Assembly: GCA_001724265.1 (NCBI GenBank)
Contig: MEDY01000212.1
Location: forward strand, 1 to 64,000
Source: Rhizaria sp. SCN 62-66
Taxonomy: Eukaryota > Rhizaria, unplaced
Direction: 5' to 3'
Length of the DNA: 64,000 nucleotides
The position numbers and the translations under genes were made by a program. Below the pieces are notes generated by a model that worked only from the letters and a program-made list of their open reading frames with translations, did no database searches and was not told where the DNA came from. Positions 1 to 12,000 of the stretch are shown piece by piece; position 1 is the stretch's first letter; each line of letters opens with the position of its first letter.

Positions 1-2
1 TT

Positions 3-3000
3 TTCCACACGTCGTACCCCGCCAAATATACTGTGTCTGCAGTACTTGACGTCACCAACTCATCGCCGTCGCCTATTTCACTGACTCTTCGGCGTATCAT
101 ACTCCAGTCACGTGTGTCAGGATCACAGACAAAGCTTGCCGTGTCGTTTAAAGCTGATTTTGGAGAATGGGACACAAAGGGCTTTAATTTGATGATTGAG
201 GGGCCATTTGATTTCCTTGCAGGAAATGGAAGCGGCAGGTCAATGAATGGAATTGAGTTCACATTTGAGTGTTTTCCTGAGTCGGCGGACTGTGCTTTTT
301 CCACGCAACAGCCCCAGTTTGCGCGTTTCGACTAGTACCGTTTTGAGACGCTTGTGAAAGTGCAGTCTATCGTGTCGGCCTTTAGTAGCGGCGGATCTCC
401 GACTCTAGCTACAGCTCTCATCAACGTGGCCTGCGGTGATGGTCCCGAATGTACGAGCACCGCTGAGCACGAGGTAAACGACTTGCTCCCAGTGCTTCCA
501 CCAGCACTGCCGGTTTCTTTGCCGACTTCAATTGTGGCAGCAAACCCTGTGTCCGCGGAGAACGTGAAGGCATCCAACGCAGTAAACTGGTTTCACTCAA
601 CGTACTCAACCTGCGCCGTGCTGTACGAGCACATTTTTTGTTTCAGCGTGAACGCCAACTCAATATTCCAAGCCAATGGAATGATGGAGTACAACGACGT
701 CCAAGTCCGTGCCACGCGCCCTCTTAACACCATGCTTCCCAGCAAGCTCAAACTCATGGCTACGTCTCCTGACGCAACACTGTTGTTTGTTGGAAATGCA
801 AAGCCGTCGTATGTTTCAAGTAATATTGATATGGTTGAACACACGGACTTGGACATGGGCTCCTTTTACTTAACCTACAACTCTGACTCGGTGTCAGAGT
901 TGTCGGCGCCTGAGTACGTGTACATCACTACTTCGCTTTTCAAGAGCGCAAACCTCGCGTTTATATTCGGGAAGAATCTCGTCCTCCTTGCTGTGCGCCG
1001 CGTTAACGGCGGCAAAGCTTTCCGCACACAGTCTGTCTCCGGACTAGACTCGCTCACAGGCGCGTTTCTCGACGCTTACAGCGCTACTGATATTCTTAAT
1101 CAGGGCCAAGCGACTGTCAATGTGACTACGTCTGATACAGGTAATGTTCTTGCCGGTGTCGCCGATTTCACTGAGTTTAACGAAAAGCAAGTTTTCCCTG
1201 GTGAGCAAGCCGCCATCCTTGTTTTTGCTTTTCGCAGCGGTTACGTACGTCTCTGCACGGGCGCCAGCTCCATCGCTGACGTCATCACAGAGACGGACCC
1301 TCATATGCTGCTGCAGTGCGAAGACGCTGTGTTGGTGTCGCCCAGCTCTGAGATTACCGCCATCACCGCGCTGAGCGGCAACGCTGTGGCGTACGTAGCG
1401 ACGGCCAGTGGTGACTTCTTTATCCTCACGCCCGACGCAGCTGCGCCAGGTCTGATGAATGCCACCAAGTCGCCCATCAACGCCGGCTGTCATGTTCGCT
1501 CTCTTGCTCTACACCCGGCACAGACGCAGCTAACATTTTCCTGTAGTAGCCCGCGTATTGCCTCCATTGCTGTCGACCCCGAGACGGGCGTGCTAAGCGA
1601 GCTCTCATTTACCGGCAGCGCTGACCGTGTGTGGATCGAGTTCCCCTTATGGAATCTTTATTCAATCTCCTACTCGCGCTTTGGCACGCATCTAATGATG
1701 ATTGGCGCAACCGATGACAAAGCAGTCGCGGTGCCGCTCCCTGTCGCGTCTATTGCGACTGTTCTTACCGGTGCGTCTATGCCAGCGGCTGGAGTTAAGG
1801 GATCAGCCTCATTTCAGCTTCAACCGCCGCCCCTCAAGATTTCGAACACTATTCTCGTCGCAATTAAGTTTCCGCAGTCGACAATGTTTAGCAACATGAC
1901 GAAACTGTCTATCGGGGGCTGTACAAAGGTAATGGACGTCTTTGGCAACGTCGTGTACGGGTCAATTCCTCCGGACTGCATCGACCTCAGCCTGCCGCTT
2001 ACTGTAATTGTCACCGACGTCGCGGCGGGCGCTGCAACTATGGCGGAAGAAACCGCTCTGTTCGCGGAGTTTCGTCTCTCGAGCGAGACTACGGGCGTCT
2101 CTGTTTCTCCTGAAATGTGGGAGGTGGCGCCGACGCTGTTCAACTCGCCGCGCATGCCGCCGTGCTCGCCGCGCTCACAGAGTACTCGTTCTGCCTTCGC
2201 TCGTACACAACCACGCTGCCCACGGTGCACCTCAATCTCACCATCGGCCGCGTGGCTGACGGCGACGGCCCCGGCATGGACCCCGACGACCGCCTCGCGC
2301 CGTGTCTCTTTACCGCAGCGCGCTCGCGCCACCTGCGCGGCTTTTTCTTTAGCGCTGGAGTCGCGTTGTCGGCTCCGCTGGTCGTGCGCTGCACCGCCGC
2401 CACCGAGTCCGTGGGCAGCAACAGACACATGATCCGAGCCTTTTTCACAGAGATCGGCGCCAAGTGGGAGTCTGCCGCCTTCGCTGTTGCGCCCACGGTC
2501 ACGGTCGCGCTTCGAGTGGCGCAAGGCTCTTCCGTTCTGATTGATCCGCCGACCTTGCCTGTTGGCGTTAAGTTTATGGTGCAGTCAACGTGGAATGTAG
2601 CGCCAGTTGAGACAATTAGCCTCCGACTTTCTGTTGATGATGGCAACTGCGCGTTTGCAGCCGGAAATACGGTAACAGTGGACCCTTGGGCGTTTCATAA
2701 CAACACTCTGACAGACGACCTTGCAGCTGTCCAATGTTCCTCAACCAGCGCGACTGGCGCTTCGTTTGCAGCGGAGCTGATGGTCTCAAGCCAGACTGCC
2801 GCGTTTGTGGAGATGAACAAAGATGCGCGGCCTGTAATTGGCACGCTCTTTATGCAAGGAAGCTCAGAAGACGAGCCCTTTGTTTTTTCTGCCGACGACA
2901 CCTACGACGTTGCGCTTATCGCGAGTCCAACGCCTGCAGTTGCGGTAAAGGTTGAGCTAACTATGACGCGTAACAACATCCCTCTGCCGCAAATGGCGTG

Positions 3001-6000
3001 TTGGATTATGCCCGACGAATTTTCTTCAGTTTCTCTTGTGCTTGTGAATCCGGTTCCAATGAAGATCAAATGCTCGCGTCCCGTGGCGCACGAAGAGCAC
3101 GTTGAGATTCAGCTGAAGTCAGAGCATGGCAAATCGCTCGGATACGAAGTGCTTAACGGCAATGTTATCACTGCATACATCGGCATCACGCAAAGCGTGT
3201 GGCCTACTGACCGCCGCGTTGCTGCGCTGACCACGGCCCGCCTGTCGCTCATTCCTGCGCGCCCGCTGTCGCACAAGACCACTGTCCTGTACGAAGTGAT
3301 AACCAATGACGTGCGCTGTGCGCTTGCCGCAGACAAGACCGCACTTGCACACATGACTGACTCGCAAGAGGCCTTTGATCACGGTGACTTCGGCAGCATT
3401 ATCAGCATGAATAAGCTCACAGTTGAGAGCCCCATTGGCGCCACTGCACTCGACGTCTACGCGCTGTGTGACATGAGCGCCGTGCTCTTCACCGTGCGCG
3501 TGCGCTATACTGTGCTTAAGGGCACGCCGTTGCGTGACACATATATTGGCACTGGAGTGTTTGACCTTGACGTGCGCAACCGCATGCATGTGCGCTCGCT
3601 TGTCCAGCCGCTAGGTGACACTCTCATTGACAACATCATCTTCAAGAACCAGCCCGCTCCGCTGCGCATTGAGTACGCGTTTTACAATACCGTGGCCCCG
3701 GTGCTGCACGTCAATACCGACCACGGCGATGTGTGCAAGATTTACACCGCTAATGGCAGCTTGGCTGGCAGCGAGATTGATATTGCCACGTATGGCTTCA
3801 CTGGCGTTGAGAATGTATTCCTCAAGTGCTCTGAGCCGCGCGCCAATGTCACATTTAGTGTGTCTTGCATGGCTTTTGACGGCACGGTGATTGAAGAATA
3901 CTCCAGTTCTTTCCATATCAATGGCATGATCAGCATGAAGCTGGCATCTGAAAGTAGCGGCATTGAAACCATAATCGCAGGGCCTGGCGCTGCGACCACA
4001 GCATCTGTTCCGCTGTTGGTGTTGCATACGCTATTCTTGGCAGTCACCCCTAGCACTCCGGGTGCGATGCTTTACGCCAACTTTTCAAATCAAAGCGGCA
4101 AATGCCACATTCACGAAGCTGTCGACGGCATGACCGAATGCAAGACTGATGACAATGGTGTGTGTAAAATGACACTTGCATGCGACGCGCCAGCGCAAAC
4201 GCCCCCGTCCGTAATTGTTCACAGTCGAGGTTTCTTTGCGTTTGCGCAAACCGTCTCCACGCCACTGCAGACCAAGGGCAACCTGGTTGTGGAGCAGCTG
4301 GACCTTGCCGACGGCTTTGACCCGCAGCCGGAGGAACCTGTGGTGGTGCGCGTGGTGCAGACGACGACGGCGGCGAGCTGTATGTTTACCTTGGCGGACA
4401 ATGATAAGCGCATGCAACGCACAATTCAGTGGCAACACGTCAATCTTGCTGACACTCTTGTGTTTGGACTTATCTGCAGTCGCCCGCACTCAGTAGGTTC
4501 GATCATTGCCATCGAAACGACCGCGTACATGCCCTACAACCTTGGGCCGATGGTCACCTACGGCCGCATGTCGCTCGAGTTCAGGATGCCCACTGACATC
4601 GTTGGTACCGCTCGTGACGTCACCGACATGAGCGCGCGCCTTGCACTGTCGAACACGCCTGTTGCACCGCAGTCTGTGCTACCTAAGCCGTTTTACCTGC
4701 GCGCCCCCGTAACCAACATGACGACATTCCGCCTGCGTATGCAGCCTGCCGTGGTAACGCTGACAGTTATCAACTTCAAGATGTCATCCGCGGTCTCCGG
4801 CTGCCAGTTCTCCATTGCCAAGCCCGGCGGCGGCTCCGAGCTTCTTGGTGCACAGGCGCAAATTCAGTCCGTGCTGGGTGAGACCGAGCGCGACCTGCTC
4901 ATCTCATGCGATCTACCGAAGACCGAGAGCTTCTACGTCATCGCCGAGATCACGTCCGGCAGTCCCTACGTGCCGCTGGTGTCGCTGCCAATGCAGCCGC
5001 GCGGCACAGTGCGCATGACAACCGCAGGCATCGCTGCCGGCACTGCATTCACGGGCGAGGTCTCCTCGTTGCGTCGTTGGGTCATGCGTTTCGTGCTGAG
5101 CCCGCTGCCGCCGGAGCCTGCCACGCTGACGCTTTCCGTTGTTACAGGCCCGAGCAAAGATTTGGTGTCCAGCTGCCGGTTTTACGGAGAGACGGATGCT
5201 GATGTCATGGATGCGACGCGCCCAAACACTGTGATTTTTACGTCCACTATGGTGACGGTCGGCGTTGCAATGGTTTGTGACGTTTCGCTCGAGAACAGCG
5301 CGTTCATTCAGGTGATCAACAACGAGAATCTCTACGACAACTTCTTCTCCGCGCCGTTCCGCGTGCGTGGCGCCGTGTGGACCGAAGACGCCGCGCTGCC
5401 CGCCTATACTCAGTTCCCTGGCACCGCGTCAACCTACGGTAACGTTGCCGTTGCAGTGCCGCATCCTGTGCGCGTGCGCGTGATGCCGACCTGGCCCGAG
5501 GACGCCACGCTGACTCTGTCCGTCAACACCTCTGTGTGCGGCGTCGCACTGCTGCACTTTGATGATCTTGGCCTGCCGCTGACCGACGGCGTGGCGGTAA
5601 TGTTCAGCGTTGACGTGCTGATTCCGGCCGACCAGGACACGGTGCACATCTTCCTGCTCTGCAGCACGGTCGCGCACTTCGTTTCGGTCACGCTAGGGCC
5701 CCGTGACGCGACCACGCTTTTTGCGGGCGTGCACGTTACAGGCGCCTTCTCCGCGCGCAACCGCTACGAGGTGCGCAGGCTGCCCGACAAGCTGCACGCG
5801 CGCGAGCCCGTGCTGATTGAACTAGGCGTCTTGCCTTCGTACGCAATTATGGGTGCCGGCCAAACAACCGCGGCGCGTGTGTCAACCAACACGGCCTTCG
5901 CAAACTGCTCCGTGTCACGTGCATCTGCTGGCGCAAGCTCCAAAGTGCCGATTGAGTCGGCGTGGGCGTCTGTAAACACGACTGCATCATTCCAGCTCAC

Positions 6001-9000
6001 AATCTCCTCGGTCGATGCGGTCTATCTATGGGTGCGCTGCTGGCAGCACACGGTCAACGGCGCGGGTGTGCCCGTGGAAGGTGCTACGAAGCCATTATTC
6101 AAGTTCGACTACGTCAGCGGCATTGCGTTCCTGCCTACGGCCACGTACGAGCTTGAGGTTGTGTACATCGATTGCGGTGCAATGGTCAAGCTTACTAACG
6201 GGAACGTCATCTATGATGATAATGGCTTTGGGCCGATGGCCTTCCTTGCCCGTGCCACCGCGGTGTGCGAGACTGGCTATGATCTCGTGACAAGCGCAGG
6301 TCAAGTGATCACGTGCGCGACGCTGCCATGCAGCTGGAGCACCACGTGCCAGGCAGCGGGCTGGGGCGAAGCAGCACCGCACTGCGCCATCCACAACTGC
6401 GGCCCGGCGCCCGTGGCGGACAACAAGACAGCGACGGGGCCCGTGTACACGGTCGCCGGCGACAACGGCGCCGCGACGACCTACGGCGCAGTGCTGACAT
6501 ACGGCTGCGCGAACGGCTTTGAGTCAGCGAGCACCACGGCGTCGCTGCGCTGCACGTCCGGGGGCTGGTCGCAGCCCGCTGCGCCTGCCTGCATGGCTGT
6601 GACGTGCCCGGCGCTGACCACGGGCGCCAACACGCTGTAGCCGACGTACAGTGCGACGCCCAACGGCATGCGCCGCTTCGGCTCGACCGCAACCTGGGAG
6701 TGTCTACCGGGACACACGCTGAGCTCTGGCAGTCTCAACGTGACGTGCGGCGCCGACCGCACGTGGAGCGGCGCGCCGCCCGTGTGCCGCACCAACATGT
6801 GCTTGCAAATCTTTCACGACACGTCGACGCAAAAGCCGATCATGTTCTGGTACAAGGACAAAGCGGCGACGGTGGACAAGGTCACCGGGTTCTACTTTGT
6901 TGATACAGTCGCTGAGTACGCTTGTAATGACGGGTACGCGTGGATGGACCCGGACGCATTGCACACGCGTACTTGCGTGGACGACGAAGGCTGGCAGCCG
7001 GTGCTTGCGCCGCGCTGCCTCCCGATGTCGTGCCCGCCGCTTGAGTCGATCTTCTACGGCACGATCAAGCAAGAGCCTGCGGAGCTGGCAAACCTCTACG
7101 GTGTCACCGCAACATACACGTGCGAATACGGCGCAACAGTGACGCCGCAAGGCGGCAGCATCTCGTGCATGGTGAACGGCAGGTGGTCCGGCACTCCGCG
7201 CACGTGTCAGCCAATCCAATGCGCAAACCCTGGCGCGTTCTCGGGCGGCCAAGTGCAGGAAATCGCGACGGGTGTTAATGGTATGTACTCCAACAACTCC
7301 GTCATCGAGTACCGCTGCAACACGGGCTTCAACCTTGTGTACCCGGGCATTGCGCTTGACACCAAGTACTACCTGTCTATCACCACGGGCGCCGGTGTTG
7401 CCATTGAGGTTGGCCGCCGCGAGTGCTCGCCCACCGGCTGGCTGCCCACCCCGCTGCCGCAATGCAAAATCAACGAATGCAGCATGCTGATGAGCACGAT
7501 CAACGTCGAGTCTATTACGTACACTAACGGCAACGCCGCAACAACGCCTTAGTACGGCACTATTGCAACGTACACATGCTCGCCGGGCTACGAAACGCGT
7601 GACATCTACGACGTCGTTGTCCCTAACACGCGTCTCTGCGGCACACGCGACCAGGGCTGGCTGCCACTTGAGCAGCCGCGCTGCGCACCAGTTGACTGTG
7701 GTCTGATTAATCGGACTGAGATCGACAACGCGCTGCCTATTGAATACACGTGGGATGAAGTTGCAATCAAGGGCCCCACGCGCCTCGGCGCCACAGTTGA
7801 CTACACGTGCAAGACTGGCTTTGCGTTCAGCAACGGAAACACTACTTTCACGCGTACTTGTGACGCCACTCGGCACTGGAGCCCCAACGAGCCCACGTGC
7901 AATGACATCAATGAGTGCAACGCCAACGTCTTCGGAGGCAAGTACTTTGTCAACTGCACAAAGCTGCATGGCGCACGCTCGCAGTGCATTAACACGTATG
8001 GCGGCTACATCTGCGTCCCGCTAGTTTGGTGGTGTTACATATGACGCCGTCGAGAACGTCTTGACGCCCAGCAACGCCGCCGGCGGTCAGCGCATCAAGT
8101 TCGCTGTGCGCGCCGGCGCTGGCCTTGTAAGGCCTTACTTTAGCCGTGTTCGCTATCTAAACCCTGACAAAAAACTTTACGATAACCCATCGTGGCTGCT
8201 GTATGAGTGCACTAACGTCGAAGTCAATACAGCAACTGCGTCTGCAAGTGCAGCGGTTGGGTTTGACTACTTTGACGTTTCATGTGAGCTGTCTCCGGGT
8301 CAGGGTGAAGCCCTGTTTGTATCTCTGCAGTATTGCGTTGGCGTTTACGGCAGCAATGTCCCCGACTGCACGCACTGGAACTGGGACTGGCAAGGTACAT
8401 ACAACTCTGTCGACCTGGAGCAAGTGCCGTTTAACGAGCGCTTGCGTGTGACGTACCCAATGCCCATGTTCGTGCCGCGCACACTGCAGGGCGTAACTGC
8501 AAACGGGCTGACGCAGATGACCAACGAATACGTCAGTCAGACCTCGCTCGGTGAGGACGTACTTATGGCGGTCAGCAACTTTTACCTTGAGCGGCCGCAG
8601 CTTATTACAATGCGCTATGGTGAAGCGCTCTCGGCAGACGACTTCCCGTTTATGTGCGATTTCAACCACGCAATGTCGCTAATGTACAGCGGTTATGTGC
8701 TTACGGTTGCGTGTCACACGCAGGACCGTGTAAACCTGATTGATCTCCGCTTCCGTCTTTGCATTGCAGGCCGCTGCGTTATCTCTACAGACCGCTATTC
8801 GTACCCGCAGATCCCCGAGATTACGGCTGTGTACGGCTGCCCGCATGACGACGTGATTAACGGCCGCACAAGCGGCTGCCCTACCGACGGCGGCGACGTG
8901 CGCCTCACGATTATGGGCACAGCCTTTCTCGAGCCATTATCACTCATTATTAGCGGCCATCAGTGTTTGCACATGGAGCGTGCCAACAATACGTTTTTCA

Positions 9001-12000
9001 CGTGCGCGCTGCCGGTCAACACGGGCGAGGCGCTGACCGTGACCGTCAAGGCCGGCTCACAGCGCCTCGAGTCGCGCAGTCGCGTGTCGTACGCAGGCCC
9101 AACAATCACGGGCATTCGTGGCTGCGAAAATGTATCGAATTTGATGATCCGCGAGTGTAACCGCCTGGGCAGCAACAAGATCGAGCTGATTGGACGCAAC
9201 TTTGGTGTCATGGCCTCGACAGTTATGGTTGGTGGGCAGAACTGTCTCAACGTAACGCATGACCCAACGTACCCGCATGAGCGCGTTACGTGCACCACGC
9301 CCCCCGGCTCCGCGAGCGAGCGCACAGTCACGCTAATGCAGCGCTATGGAACGATGTCGCTCGATAACATCCTGCTGTCATACGTGCAGTGTCCGCCCGG
9401 CCAGTATGGCCTTGACATCTTGTGTCTGCCTTGCGAAGCGGGCTACTTTAACGATATGTGGTCGCAAATGACCTGTCGTCAGTGCTCGCCCGGTCTCTAC
9501 TCCAACAGCACCGGCGCTATCAGCTGCACAGTCTGCCCCGCCGGCCAGTACTCCGACCTGGGCGCCCAGTCCTGCGGCGTCTGCGCGCGCGGAAGCTTCT
9601 CCGGTGAGCGCTCCGGTGCCTGCATGCAGTGCCCGCCCGGCACGTTTGCGCGGCTAGAGGGATCTTCCGTCTGCGAGGCGTGCCCACTCGGTGCCGAGAG
9701 CAACGAAGACTACACATTCTGTCGCTGCGCAGTGGGCGCATACATGGACGCTGACGGCACATGCGTCAAGTGCATGCTTGGCGGCGACTGCACTGTTCCC
9801 GGGACGACGATCTACAACATTAAGTCTCTGCCTGGATTTGCGCCCGCAGTAATCCGCTACAAGCGCGACAGCGTTGTGCGCATGCGGTTGTACGTGGCCA
9901 TGCACAGTGCAAACGAGGAGGCGCGCAAAGCGGCGCGTGCCACGGTCACGAAGCTGCTCTACGACGACTCTAACATGCCGCTGGAGCGAATTGTGCTTGT
10001 GGGGCTAAACTTTACCACGGAGGGCGAGCTTAGGGCTGCCAAGCTTGCTGTTGAGCATAGTGCTGGCAGCAGCAGCAGCTCAACTAAAACCGGAAAGCGC
10101 AGTGTTGCCTTTGCTGCCGCTCAAACTGAGGTCTTCCGCCTTACAAACGACACATTAACGCGCGACGATGCGGCTTTAGTTGCCGTGGTTGACGTCGATG
10201 TGTACCCCAGTGTCACCGGTGCTTACTCTCGCAATAACTCTAGTGAGGATCTGTACCTGCGTGCTGTGGAGCAAATCAACCACAACGCCGCCATGTTTCT
10301 GACCCGCAACGGCTTTTCTGCGCTCACTGCTGGCGGTTTTGCGCGTGACACGGAGTTTGAGCGTTTCGCCACGCCGTCGTTTGAGCTGTGCATCAACAAC
10401 GCGTGCCGCGGCAGCGACGTCTGTCTTGAAGGCCACACCGGCAACCTCTGCGCGGTTTGTCTTCCCGGCTACGGCAAGAGCTCAGCGTTTGAGTGTGCGC
10501 GCTGCAACAAGCCCGCGCTGCGCACGTTCATTCTCATTCTTTCCCTCCTTGGCGCAATCGTGATCTGCACCATCCTGGTCTGGAAGCAGATCACCGACGG
10601 CAAGCAGTCGATGAACGAGCTGCCCGCGCCCGCCGTGCCGCTGCTGCTTAAGGTCGCCACGTCCGGTCTGCAAGTAATGTCTATTGCCGCGCGCTATGAC
10701 CTGCAGTGGCCCGGCTTACTCGCTGACGTTTTCAGCACTGCGGACACTGCCGGTGGCGTCGGCACAGCATTCCTGTCTCTTGACTGCTTCCTGGCCGAAA
10801 ACCCCGCGGTGCAGCCGTTCTGGATAACGACAATTAGCATAATGGTGCTGCCACTGGTCGGCGTTCTGCTGCCCGCGATGGTCTTTACGCCGATGTACTA
10901 CGCCGCGCGTCGCCGCTATTGCAGGGAACTGCTCAAGCAGGCCGCTGAGGAGCGCGCGCTGTCGGCTGAGGTTATCGTCGAGCTCAAAGAGAGCGAAAAG
11001 CGCGCCCGCGGTGAGCAGGTGCGCAAGCGCCGCGAAAAGATCGAGCGCGAGAATACGCTCGTGTGGGAGCTCGTAGATGAGGGCCAAGGCCTTGCTGTGG
11101 ACAGCTACAACACATTCGACCCCATCACGGGCAAGACTGCCCTCCGCAGTGTCAACGACAAAGCCGCTGATAGTAGCGCTGCGGATGCCGTCAGCGCTAA
11201 CGGGGCCCCAGCACCGTCAGCCGTGTGGTCGCTGCGCCAGAGCCCCGCGCTCGGCGCCAGTAACTTGCACGCCGACGGCGGCAGCGGCCGCGCTGCTGGC
11301 GCCGGCCGAAAGCGCCGCGTTGCTGTCCGCCAGCGGCCGCGCATCGGGGTCAACTCGGCAGGCGACGTGGCCGAGACGCCACTGCCGCCGCCGGTGCGCC
11401 CGCCAGCGCACTCGCGCCCAGACAGCCACAGTCAGAGTTAGAGTCACTATGACTATAGTGCGACCGACGAAGACCATGACGAAGATGATGAGGAGCTTGG
11501 TGAGTTTGTGGTTGACTATGCACATAACACCGGTGTAGCAAACAACAACAACTACTACAACAACAACAACAGCAGCCCGCTTGTTGCCGCGACGTCACTG
11601 GCCCGTGGTCCCCTTTCTGCCCCCGACTCTAACTCATCCTCCGACCTAGGTGCTGTGCCCATTCTCGGTGACAGCTCTCCAGCGCACAACGTGCAACAAG
11701 CAACGCTGCTTGCTGCCGCCAATGCTCTGCATGCGCGCCACAGCCTCCGTTCCCCCTTTGCGGTTGGCAACGTCTCACCCGCGCTCACGTCTTTGTCCCC
11801 TAGTGCAGCCGCGAATGCCCCTGGCAGCCCCGCGTCCGCCACCGTTGCTTTGTTTGCCCGCAGTCCGCGCCTTGGTGCGCAGACCACTGTATTAGACCCC
11901 GTCGCGAGCCTCGCCGGTCCGCTTTTGCGTGGTCAGTTGCTCTCACAGCTTAAATCGCCCACTCTCGGCGGCAGCAGCCCGCGGTTGCACCCGCATCAGT

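Noticed and set aside
6704-7969. 421-residue minus-strand ORF opposite the CCP modules
   Set aside because: Shadow of GC-rich coding DNA; the plus strand has clear CCP domains.
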